From: CBDCWA01 sp965223255
Lineage (GTDB): Bacteria; Pseudomonadota; Alphaproteobacteria; Rhizobiales; Hyphomicrobiaceae
Length of the DNA: 64,000 nt
Direction: 5' to 3'
Assembly (NCBI GenBank): GCA_965223255.1
Contig: CBDCWA010000004.1
Location: 1,364,001 to 1,428,000, forward strand
Shown: positions 45,815 to 53,965 of the stretch, piece after piece
Numbering within the stretch: position 1 is the stretch's first letter
Layout of the letters: each line of letters begins with the position of its first letter
Made by a program: the position numbers and the translations under genes
The notes under the pieces: model-generated
Database searches by the model: none
Seen by the model: only the letters and a program-made list of their open reading frames with translations
What the model was told of the DNA's origin: nothing

Positions 45815-45843
45815 GGGCAGGCAGGTCGCCGACCTGCCTGCCT
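45815..45843. terminator. Strong hairpin after the methyltransferase gene
   Basis: GGCAGGCAGGTC (45816-45827), loop GCC, GACCTGCCTGCC (45831-45842): 12 perfect pairs, with a G-T pair beyond. No T-run follows on either strand, so it may be a transcript-end stabiliser rather than an intrinsic terminator. Confidence 0.5.
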
Positions 45844-45879
45844 GTGCGCTACAGCGACCGATGACATGGATCCACGAAT

Positions 45880-46249
45880 ATGAAGAGACTTGCAATCATC
45901 GGGCGCGAAGATGGCTACGACAAACTGTCGACGCCACTGACGTTCGCTCAAACGCAAGCGCAGCGTGGCACGACGGTCGACCTGCTGTTCGTGCTGTGGG
46001 CTGTCCGAGTGCTCACACCTGATGGCGCTTCGGCAGCCAGGATCAGTGATCCGAGATCCGAGCAGCATTGGAGAATTTCTCAGTCAGCTGGCGTCGACAG
46101 GTAGGGTCGGGCTCTACGCATGCCGATATGCCGCAGCGACATTCGATGTCGCCAAGCGTGACTTGTTGCCAGCGGCAAATGGCATCGTCGACCCGGGTCG
46201 GTTTCTCGAAGAAAAAGTGCTGCCAGCGGACCATTGCCAATACTTCTGA
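45880..46249 (+). pseudogene. DsrE/DsrF-like protein, frameshifted
   Basis: The first frame gives MKRLAIIGREDGYDKLSTPLTFAQTQAQRG and DLLFVLWAVRVLTPDGASAARISDP. Near 46030-46050 the similarity moves to the +1 frame, which carries LASTGRVGLYACRYAAATFDVAKRDLLPAANGIVDPG and ends with LPADHCQYF. Together these read like one DsrE-like peroxiredoxin-fold protein with a frameshift and probably a small deletion. It has no function as it stands. Confidence 0.7.
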
Positions 46250-46478
46250 TCAGCTTGATGGCCGACATTGATTGCGACTTCTATGTCTCTCGCCCGACGC
46301 AACGGGCCATAACCGGAAGATGCGTCCAAAATAGATCTAGTCCAAAAAATGTCGGCTTGAAAGCGAAAGTCGCTCATGCGGAGAATGGATTGAGATACAG
46401 CGCCCGGATCCGGCGATGAGGAAAACACAAGATGCACCATGGACGTTTCCGCCCCTACCGACGGCTGATGGTATTTTA

Positions 46479-47678
46479 TCATGTATATTGATCAAGAGAT
46501 TTCGAAATTTTATCTAACCCCCATTCCAGTTCTTGTTGTTCAACAACGAGGGGTGGTGCAAGCCGCACGGTATTGCGGTGCGTTTCTTTTGCGAGCAGGT
46601 TGTGCTCCATAAGTGTCAACACGAAATCGCTGGCCTTTGCTCGGGTGGGGTCGAGCTCGACACCGACGAACAGGCCGCGCCCTCTAACATCCGTGATAAT
46701 TGGACCTCTGAGTTGGCGAAGACGTTCCATGAACTCGGGGCCAAGGGTTGCCGCGCGGTCGGAGAGGTTTTCTCTAGTAAGAAGCCCGAGTGCCTCATAT
46801 CCAACGGCAGCCGCGATCGGATTGCCGCCGAATGTACTTCCATGCTCGCCCGGGCGCAGGACATCCATGACGTCGGCTCTTGCCAGGAACAGCGATACGG
46901 GGAGCAGGCCACCGCCGAGGGCTTTACCTAGCGTCACAGCATCGGGCTTCACATCCTCGTGCCAGGAGGCCAGTAGCTTACCGGTACGCCCCAAACCCGA
47001 CTGAATCTCGTCTGCGATCAGCAGAACATTCGCCTCGCGGCAGACTTCTAATGCGCGAGTGAGAAAGCCATCGAAGGGTACAATGATGCCGCCCTCACCC
47101 TGTATAGGTTCGACCAGAAAGGCTGCCGTGTTAGGCGTAATTGCTTTTTCAAGAGCATCTGCATCATCGAATGGAATGCTCTTGAAGCCCGGTGGGAATG
47201 GACCAAAGCCAGCGCAATAGGCAGGCACTGTCGACATGGCCGTTACCGCAATTGTGCGTCCGTGAAAATTTCCATCGCAACAGATAATTTCAGCCTTGTC
47301 AGGCGTCACTCCCTTGACTTCGTAGGCCCATCGACGCGCGGCTTTAAGTGCAGTTTCGACAGCCTCGGCACCAGAATTCATGGGCAAAGCGACATCGTAG
47401 CCGGTGATCTCACAGGCGCGTTCCAAGAATTGTTCCAACACGCGGCAATGCAGGGCGCGGGAAATAGTATCCAGCCGCCGGGCTTGCCGGGTCATTGCAT
47501 CAATCAGGCGCGGGTGGCAATGGCCAAAACTGACTGCTGAATAAGCACCGAGCATATCGAGGTATTTGTTGCCGTGCTCGTCCCATAGCCACACACCCTC
47601 GCCCCGCTCGATTGCGACCGGCAGCGGCAGATAGTTACGCGCCACATGCGGCCCGACCTGAAATGAGGATACGTCCAT
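46479..47678 (-). CDS. rocD: Ornithine aminotransferase
   Basis: 399 residues, class III PLP aminotransferase. It has DMLGAYSAVSFGHCHPRLIDAM, MNSGAEAVETALKAARRWAYEVKG, EPIQGEGGIIVP, LLIADEIQSGLGRTG and the PLP Lys in TLGKALGGGLLPVS, all matching ornithine-oxo-acid transaminases. It converts ornithine plus 2-oxoglutarate to glutamate semialdehyde and glutamate. AAAGGAGG precedes the ATG. Arginase, which supplies ornithine, lies 4 kb away. Confidence 0.93.
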   Translation of the reverse strand: MDVSSFQVGPHVARNYLPLPVAIERGEGVWLWDEHGNKYLDMLGAYSAVSFGHCHPRLIDAMTRQARRLDTISRALHCRVLEQFLERACEITGYDVALPMNSGAEAVETALKAARRWAYEVKGVTPDKAEIICCDGNFHGRTIAVTAMSTVPAYCAGFGPFPPGFKSIPFDDADALEKAITPNTAAFLVEPIQGEGGIIVPFDGFLTRALEVCREANVLLIADEIQSGLGRTGKLLASWHEDVKPDAVTLGKALGGGLLPVSLFLARADVMDVLRPGEHGSTFGGNPIAAAVGYEALGLLTRENLSDRAATLGPEFMERLRQLRGPIITDVRGRGLFVGVELDPTRAKASDFVLTLMEHNLLAKETHRNTVRLAPPLVVEQQELEWGLDKISKSLDQYT

Positions 47679-47931
47679 CTTGCGCCTCCTTTCTTCCTGT
47701 CGCTCTCATTAGGGCGCAGCCACGGTTTTGGTACGCCCATTTTCTGACATGGGGCAGTGGACCAGCAAACTCAAGCCTGCAAGATAATTACTTCGAAGTT
47801 GATCAGAAACGTTATGATTTAGAGCAATGTTCTTGTTCGAGCGGCTTTTCATTGCGCCAGTCATGCTCATATGACGGAATTGGATGAATGTGCATCGCGA
47901 AGCGACGACCCTGCGATGATGGCGCTAAGTC

Positions 47932-48930
47932 ATGACCGCATTGAACACTATTGGCCGGTCTCCAAAGTCTGACGTTATCTCTATCTGCCAGCAGCTTGGC
48001 GTGTCGCCACAAACGTTCACTGAACAAGGAAATTGTCCGGTCCGAACGCCAATTACCGGTGAGACCATTGCACAGCTGGCGTCGACATCGACAGATGATG
48101 TAACCCGGCTGATCGGACGATCTGCCCAGGCATATTGTTCCTGGCGTGAAGTGCCGCCTCCCCGCCGCGGTGAACTTGTACGCCTTCTCGGCAACGAGCT
48201 TCGCACGTCTAAGAAGGACCTGGCCCGGATTATAACGATAGAGGCAGGCAAAATTCTTTCAGAGAGTGAAGGCGAAGTTCAGGAGATGATCGAGCGCTGG
48301 CGCGTCGGGAGAGCACGACGAGCGCACTATACCGCGCAAGAGGTCCTGGAGCCGGCAGCCGAAGGCAATGTCATGATCAGGGGGTGGGGTGCGACCTATC
48401 TGTTGAGAGGCGTGCCGAATGTCGCCTGCGTTCGGATTTGTGCCCCGATGGACGCACGTGTCGACACAATGATGAAACGAATGGGTGTGTTGCACAGGAA
48501 GACAGCACTTCGGGAGATCAGACGCAGCGATGCCGCGCACAACGGCACGATGCAGCGCCTGTTCGGGATCGATTGGTCAGACCCCGCACTCTATTCGATC
48601 GTTTTGAATACGCAGCGCATCCCTGTTGAGGATTGCGCGAACCATATTGTTGAAGTGGTGCAGTCGGAAGCATTTCGCGAAACGAAGTATTCGTCTGCCG
48701 TTCTCAACGACGAACTGGTTCGTGCCCGCGTGTTATCGACGTTGGACAAATACTTTAGCGCCGGTGACGGACCCCTCGGATTCGATGTAGGCGTTGAAGG
48801 TGGGCACGTCACAATGCGGGGTACGGTTGCCGCCCATCCGATGGTGGTTGACGAAGCGGAAAGCGTCGTCTGTGCGGTCGAAGGCGTCAAGAGTGCCGAC
48901 AATAAACTGATGCTCGCCTCGTTCGAATAG
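47932..48930 (+). pseudogene. Chimera: ALDH7-type N-terminus fused to cytidylate-kinase-like/BON C-terminus
   Basis: 332 residues in one frame. Residues 1-122 match the start of ALDH7-type semialdehyde dehydrogenases (NCPVRTPITGETIAQL, WREVPPPRRGELVRLLGNELR, ITIEAGKILSESEGEVQEMI). After about position 48298 the protein becomes a cytidylate-kinase-like protein lacking its P-loop (NVMIRGWGATYLLRGVPNVACVRICAPMDAR, MQRLFGIDWSDPALY) with a C-terminal BON domain (GGHVTMRGTVAAHPMVVDEAE). The ALDH catalytic Cys and Glu are lost. A deletion joining two genes is the simplest cause. It may be translated but is unlikely to be an enzyme. Confidence 0.75.
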
Positions 48931-48974
48931 CGGATCGGTAAAACCCAAAACCGGTCGCCAGTGCGTATAACGCC

Positions 48975-49862
48975 TCATGAATAGGCGGGCGCGGGCAGCT
49001 TTTCAAAGTAGACAAGACTACCCTGCGTGAGAACTTTGTCCGTCTCGTGGAGTTCGTGTGGGGCTATGTCACGGCCAGTACGCAAGCGGTCATAGATTGG
49101 AACAAAGTCCTGTTGGCAATCTTCAAGTAGCTTTTCGAAGCTCTCGATAACAAAGTATGTCTTTTGGAAATCGTCGATGATGTAAGACGTTCGCATCACG
49201 CGCTCAAGATCGAATACAATTCTATGCGGAGACGGGTCTTTGAGAGAGAACATAGCTTCTGCCGGAGAGGACAGAATCCCGGCGCCAAAAATACGAAGCT
49301 CGTTTGCCGACTGCATGAGACCGAACTCAACCGTGTACCAATAAAGGCGTGCAAGATTGTGCAATTGTCCCCGCGCTTGTGCCCGCTTCCCCGCCCTGCC
49401 GTAGGCCGCCATGAAATCGGCGAAAACAGGATTGGCAAGCAACGGCACGTGTCCAAAAATGTCGTGAAAAACGTCCGGTTCCTCAAGGTAATCAAATTCC
49501 TCTTCAGGGCGAATGAAAGCCCCTGCCGGGAAGCGGCGGTGTGCCAAATGATCAAAGAAGACGTCGTCAGGGACGAGCTCGGCAACGGGCACAACACGCC
49601 AGCCGGTGAGGGGCTCCAGCCGATTACTCAAATCTGTGAAGTCTGGAATGCCGGAAGCGGAGACCGTCAGTATGTCCAGGGCGTCCATGAAAGCATCGCA
49701 CGCTCTTGAAGGCAGAACATCCGTCTGACGTTTGAACAAGCGGTCCCAGCGGTCGTGCTCAGCGGTAGAATAAGAGGACCAATCCTGAACGATCGTGAAG
49801 TCGGCATTGCGCGGAACATTGCGGTATCTATTTTTGTGCTTCTGCATGGCGGTAATCGTCAC
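48975..49862 (-). CDS. phhA: Phenylalanine 4-monooxygenase
   Basis: 295 residues, single-domain bacterial enzyme. Iron ligands are in EEPDVFHDIFGHVPLLANP (two His), with downstream YWYTVEFGLM supplying the Glu. It hydroxylates phenylalanine to tyrosine with tetrahydropterin. The start is a GTG at 49862 that overlaps the hppD stop (TAGTG); an ATG five codons later is possible. The coupling puts Phe to Tyr conversion and HPP oxidation in one operon. Confidence 0.95.
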   Translation of the reverse strand: MTITAMQKHKNRYRNVPRNADFTIVQDWSSYSTAEHDRWDRLFKRQTDVLPSRACDAFMDALDILTVSASGIPDFTDLSNRLEPLTGWRVVPVAELVPDDVFFDHLAHRRFPAGAFIRPEEEFDYLEEPDVFHDIFGHVPLLANPVFADFMAAYGRAGKRAQARGQLHNLARLYWYTVEFGLMQSANELRIFGAGILSSPAEAMFSLKDPSPHRIVFDLERVMRTSYIIDDFQKTYFVIESFEKLLEDCQQDFVPIYDRLRTGRDIAPHELHETDKVLTQGSLVYFEKLPAPAYS

Positions 49863-50974
49863 TATTCTGCGGCCGCCGGTTTCAATACACCCCTGCGGAT
49901 CTGGTCAGCCTCAATGGATTCGAACAACGCCTTGAAATTGCCTTCGCCAAAACCCTCATCGCCCTTGCGTTGAATAAACTCGAAGAATATCGGTCCGATG
50001 ACGGCCTTCGAAAAGATCTGCAGAAGCAGGTGCACGTCGCCGCCATCGACGATGCCCTCTCCGTCGATCAAAATGCCATGTCTACGCATATCTTCGACAA
50101 GCTCGCGGTGCCCTGGAACACGCTCATGGGACATCTCGTAGTAGGTTGAGGGGGGTGCTGGCATGAACGTGACGCCGTTAGCTGCGATCATATCGACAGA
50201 ACGGTAGATATTGTCTGTTCCCAGCGCGACATGCTGGATTCCCTCGCCGCCATAGTCGCGCAGATATTCTTCAATCTGCGAAGCGTCATCGGTAGATTCA
50301 TTGATCGGTATACGAATGCGCCCGCAAGGCGATGTTAACGCGCGCGAAATCAGACCGGTGTGGCGGCCTTTGATGTTGAAAAACCGGATTTCACGAAATT
50401 TAAAGAGGTCCACATAGAATTTGAACCACGTATCCATGTTCCCGCGCCGCACATTGTGGGTTAAATGATCTATATAGGAAAATCCGGCTCCTTGAGGATT
50501 GTGATCACCGTGACCGATCCACTCAAAGTCTATTGCGTAATGGCTGCCATCAGCGCTTTTCCGATCCAGGAAGTAGAGTAAACTGCCACCGATACCGATT
50601 ATGGCAGGCGCGTCGACAACCTTGTTTGTTCCGTAAAATGGCGTTGCGCCGCGCCGTACCGCGTAATCCAATGCGTAGTCCGCATCGACGCATCGCCAGG
50701 CCATGGAGGGTGCTGAAGGACCGTGTCGGCGGGAAAAGCCTGCACCAAACGAACTGTTGTCCGCGTTCAGGATAAAATTGATGTCGCCCTGCCGCCAAAG
50801 CGTTACATCCTGGCTCTTATGCCGCGCCACACAGGAGAATCCTAACTGTGTGAAAAGCGCTTCCAAGGCGAGCGGCTCGGGGTGTGCGAACTCGACAAAT
50901 GCAAAGCCGTCCGTACCGGCCGGATTGGCCGGTGAGATCTCTGCAAGCACGTCATCCTGAGGAAAAGGACCCAT
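49862..50974 (-). CDS. hppD: 4-hydroxyphenylpyruvate dioxygenase
   Basis: About 370 residues. The Fe ligands are in YIDHLTHNVRRG (His), EGIQHVALGTDNIY (His) and PIFFEFIQRKGDEGFGEGNFKALFESIE (Glu), with the family C-terminus. It converts 4-hydroxyphenylpyruvate to homogentisate. The ATG at 50974 (MGPFPQDDVLAE) is chosen; the frame continues 65 codons upstream across the promoter region of the Lrp gene. It is divergent from that gene, 133 bp apart. Confidence 0.95.
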   Translation of the reverse strand: MGPFPQDDVLAEISPANPAGTDGFAFVEFAHPEPLALEALFTQLGFSCVARHKSQDVTLWRQGDINFILNADNSSFGAGFSRRHGPSAPSMAWRCVDADYALDYAVRRGATPFYGTNKVVDAPAIIGIGGSLLYFLDRKSADGSHYAIDFEWIGHGDHNPQGAGFSYIDHLTHNVRRGNMDTWFKFYVDLFKFREIRFFNIKGRHTGLISRALTSPCGRIRIPINESTDDASQIEEYLRDYGGEGIQHVALGTDNIYRSVDMIAANGVTFMPAPPSTYYEMSHERVPGHRELVEDMRRHGILIDGEGIVDGGDVHLLLQIFSKAVIGPIFFEFIQRKGDEGFGEGNFKALFESIEADQIRRGVLKPAAAE

Positions 50975-51050
50975 TTGGGCGCTCCGTGATAGTGAATCAT
51001 AACCATTTTCATTTTCTCGCGCTTCCGTTGCACGTAGTGTGAGAAATGTG

Positions 51051-51059
51051 TGGTATATT
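51051..51059 (+). promoter_or_regulatory. Extended -10 promoter for the Lrp-family gene
   Basis: TGGTATATT is an extended -10 element (TGn-TATATT) about 48 bp before the ATG at 51108, with a TTGCAC box upstream at a long 20-bp spacing. The region also lies upstream of the divergent hppD. Confidence 0.45.
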
Positions 51060-51107
51060 GCGATATTTATGCACGTGTTGTGCGTGATTATCGGTCTGGG
51101 TGCACAT

Positions 51108-51578
51108 ATGAATCTGGATACATTCGACGCTAAAATTCTGGAGCTTCTGCAATCGGACGCCAGCGTCACTAATGCCGAGCTTGGTGAGGCCGTGCATTTG
51201 TCGGCGTCGCAGTGCTCGCGGCGACGCCAGGGGCTGGAAGAAGCAGGCGTAATCGTCAGGTATCGCGCTGAGGTGGACTCACGCCGGCTTGGCTACCAGA
51301 TCGAAGCGTTCTCACGGGTTACGCTTGCCAAACATGATGACAAGGCCGTCGACGAATTCGCAAAGTTCCTCGAACGCCAACCGGAGATCCAGGACGCCCA
51401 CGCCATTACAGGTGATGCAGACTACCTGCTGCACATACGGGCGAAATCTCTTGAGGACTTTGCGGACTTCATTCACCGCCGCCTACTACCTTACAGGCAA
51501 GTGCAGCAGGTTCGCTCTGACGTCGTACTAAAAACGCTAAAGGAAGGCGGGATTATCCGCGCTTTGCCAGACGCCTAG
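51108..51578 (+). CDS. Lrp/AsnC family transcriptional regulator
   Basis: 156 residues from MNLDTFDAKILELLQSDASVTNAELGEAVHLSASQCSRRRQGLEEAGVI, an AsnC-type winged HTH, followed by an RAM ligand-binding domain (FLERQPEIQDAHAITGDADYLLHIRAKS). It is divergent from hppD-phhA and likely controls it in response to an aromatic amino acid. Its stop overlaps the converging arginase stop by 4 bp (51575-51578, CTAG). Confidence 0.93.
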   Translation: MNLDTFDAKILELLQSDASVTNAELGEAVHLSASQCSRRRQGLEEAGVIVRYRAEVDSRRLGYQIEAFSRVTLAKHDDKAVDEFAKFLERQPEIQDAHAITGDADYLLHIRAKSLEDFADFIHRRLLPYRQVQQVRSDVVLKTLKEGGIIRALPDA

Positions 51579-52492
51579 CTAAAGGCAGCGATCAATAGGC
51601 GATGGATCAGATCACGCGTGCGCTCCCCAACATCTCGTGCCGGGTTAAACTCAGCCAGCTCCAAGCCGACAAAACCCTCAGTTTTTGCAATGCCCCGAAG
51701 CATCGAGATGAGATCAGCTTCGCCCAATCCGTCGGGCACAGGTGATCCGACACCTGGCGCAATTCTTGGATCGAGGACATCGACATCAATCGAAATGCCG
51801 AACCAACTGCCGCGCCTCCCAATCGACAAAGCTTCTGATAAACACGCCGTTGCACCGTGTTCCAAAATATCAGCCATGGAAATACAGCGCACGCCCTCAA
51901 GCTTGAGGAGCCGTGGTTCTTCCGGTTCGAAACTGCGTACTCCGACCAGTACGAGCTTGTCGCCAGAAACGGCAGGACGGTTGCGCGCGATCGCGGCTAA
52001 CCGCCCCTCGCCGTGACCGAGCAGATGGGCAACGGGCATACCATGCCAGTTTCCGCTCGGCGATGTCTCGGGAACGTGAGAATCCAGATGAGCATCAAGC
52101 CAAACAAGACCAAATTCAGCGGTGTCGCTTAACGCGTTGCTGACACCGCTCCATGTTCCGACTGCGATGGAGTGATCTCCGCCGATAACCAGAAAACGAT
52201 GACCGGCACGGACCTCGCGTTCGACAATTTCAGAAACCTGACGGGCAGCATCTGCGACGCGGTCAAGCCGCGACATTTCATTGGACTCTTGGCCTTCTTT
52301 CACGGTGGAAGCAGGTGAAGCGGTAATGACGACATCATCCCACCGGCACGCGATACCCAGTTCACTGAACCATGCCTCGAGCCCGCCCGCCCGCAGAGCG
52401 CGAGGTCCAGCGGCAGTGCCCGGGTCTCTGGCGCCCGCGCCCGAATGAACGGCAATGATGGAAAGCGGTCCGTTGACCAGAGGTGATGACAA
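51575..52492 (-). CDS. rocF: Arginase
   Basis: 305 residues, ureohydrolase family. The Mn2+ sites are GGDHSIAVGTW, WLDAHLDSH and SIDVDVLDPRIAPGVGSPVPDGL. It hydrolyses arginine to ornithine and urea, feeding ornithine to the rocD product. Agmatinase-like specificity is less likely given the rocD neighbour. The ACAAGCTTGT palindrome at 52571-52580 upstream could be an operator. Confidence 0.92.
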   Translation of the reverse strand: MSSPLVNGPLSIIAVHSGAGARDPGTAAGPRALRAGGLEAWFSELGIACRWDDVVITASPASTVKEGQESNEMSRLDRVADAARQVSEIVEREVRAGHRFLVIGGDHSIAVGTWSGVSNALSDTAEFGLVWLDAHLDSHVPETSPSGNWHGMPVAHLLGHGEGRLAAIARNRPAVSGDKLVLVGVRSFEPEEPRLLKLEGVRCISMADILEHGATACLSEALSIGRRGSWFGISIDVDVLDPRIAPGVGSPVPDGLGEADLISMLRGIAKTEGFVGLELAEFNPARDVGERTRDLIHRLLIAAFS

Positions 52493-53020
52493 TTTGGTGC
52501 GCTCCCCTGTCTGATATGCCCAGCCTAAGCCTGCGGCGATGGACGTGCTTCTTTGGAGAAGAGTTCTGGAACAAGCTTGTACTTAAACTTCCAAATGAGT
52601 CATCTACTTGTGGCACATTGGAAGCGTTGTCCCAAATGGTCGAATGTCCGAATTCAGGTCAAAGCGATTGTTAGGAAACAACGTAATCTAGGATCAGCTG
52701 GGTCCGGAGTGGATCAAACTCTGCCGATCGTACTCTTACGAATGGGCGACAGCTTTGCCACTGACAGCGGACCTACGTCTGCTTTTCAGCTTCACTTTCC
52801 GCTTCAACCCCAACAGAGGTCATCGCCTAGCGCTGGGCGGAGGTCCGGCAAGGGCCACAGCTGACATTCAAAAGCAACTATACCGGCTCCAGCACAAGCG
52901 AAAGCGTTTTTGGCAAGAATGGGCAGTCTTACTAAACGTATAAGAAACTTAACCATTTCATTTTGTGACATGATCAGCAATTAGCTTGATGACGTCGTAT
53001 GGTCGTAAGCTCAAGTACAC
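52493..53020. other. Non-coding region with dispersed repeat copy B
   Basis: 528 bp without a convincing gene. The palindrome ACAAGCTTGT at 52571-52580 sits 79 bp upstream of arginase. A dispersed repeat occupies about 52745-52870. The rest is featureless. Confidence 0.5.
52745..52870 (+). repeat. Dispersed intergenic repeat, copy B
   Basis: gacagcggac, then tctgcttttcagcttcactt, then gcctagcgctgggc (52825-52838), then gaggtccggcaagggcc and acagctg. It aligns over about 120 bp with copy C at 53.7-53.8 kb. Confidence 0.6.
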
Positions 53021-53467
53021 CTATCTAACGATAATAACGGGCACCTTGCAGTGAGTCAGAACGTCATTCGCCACGCTTCCAAGCAGCGCCTTCTCTACGC
53101 CAGTCCGACCGTGTGAGGACATAACGATGAGATCACATCCCTTTGCTGTGGCTGTGTTAATGATGCCTTCCGCCGGACGTTGATCACTGACATGTATCGT
53201 TTCACATGGGACGTCGGCTTGCTTTGCCAAGAGTTCTCCCGAAGCGAGAATCTTTGCTGCTGCCTCTGCGGCAGCTTTTTCATATGTGCCAGCCGGATCT
53301 GACACGCCGGCCATTGTTTCGCTTCCCATTTCAAGCGCCGACCATAGCTCGGTCGCCGTCACCAAAGTGACAGGACTGCCTTGAGCTTTCGCAAGTTCCA
53401 GCCCGTGAGTTATGCCCCGAGCTGCTAACTCCGACCCGTCTGTCGGAAGGAGAATATTCTTGTACAT
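53021..53467 (-). CDS. Universal stress protein (UspA family)
   Basis: 148 residues, a single Usp domain: KNILLPTDGSELAARGITHGLELAK at the start and the ATP-binding G-2x-G-9x-G(S/T) motif in VMSSHGRTGVEKALLGSVANDVLTH, where it is nearly complete. It is cytosolic and stress-induced. It stands alone, with dispersed repeats on both sides. Confidence 0.93.
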   Translation of the reverse strand: MYKNILLPTDGSELAARGITHGLELAKAQGSPVTLVTATELWSALEMGSETMAGVSDPAGTYEKAAAEAAAKILASGELLAKQADVPCETIHVSDQRPAEGIINTATAKGCDLIVMSSHGRTGVEKALLGSVANDVLTHCKVPVIIVR

Positions 53468-53965
53468 ATCTTTTCACCCAAGTTCTGATGGTACAAGCAG
53501 TGGGATCAATGCTGATTTATGGTAGAATTGAAATGCGGCGCCTGCAATAAGAAGATACGGAAAAACAAGTCTCGGGCATTGAATATGCTGGGCGGTCCAG
53601 ACGCAAGAGGCAAGACCAATTTGATCTTGCCTGATCTTCCCCGTCTCTTGCGGACGGTTCAGAAAGATCCGGTTGCTTGCATTTCGTTGTCTGACTAGTT
53701 CACGACCGCTCTAACCCCGACATCGGACCAATATCCGCTTCTCGACCAGACTTTCCGGTCAACCCACGTCAGCGGAAATCGCCCAGTGCTGGGCCGACAG
53801 CCGTTCAGGGCCATAAGCAGTCGTCAAGCATCCTTAGGTAGTCCGGCAGTCGTGGGTGTTCATCAAAACCATTAGTAATGAGGAGTTTCAAATCTGGCTT
53901 TCCGCTTGAAACGTTTAGGTTATGCAGGCGCCGGATGCCGACTCTCATGGAACTACACATTTATT
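53468..53965. other. Non-coding region with dispersed repeat copy C
   Basis: About 500 bp. Copy C of the dispersed repeat covers about 53700-53830. No gene, RNA or terminator is recognised in the rest. Confidence 0.5.
53700..53830 (+). repeat. Dispersed intergenic repeat, copy C
   Basis: gacatcggacc, then gacttt/ccggtcaaccc, then gcccagtgctgggc (53781-53794), then cgttcagggccataagcag. It is the best match to copy B, with scattered differences, and the central palindrome is preserved. Confidence 0.6.
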
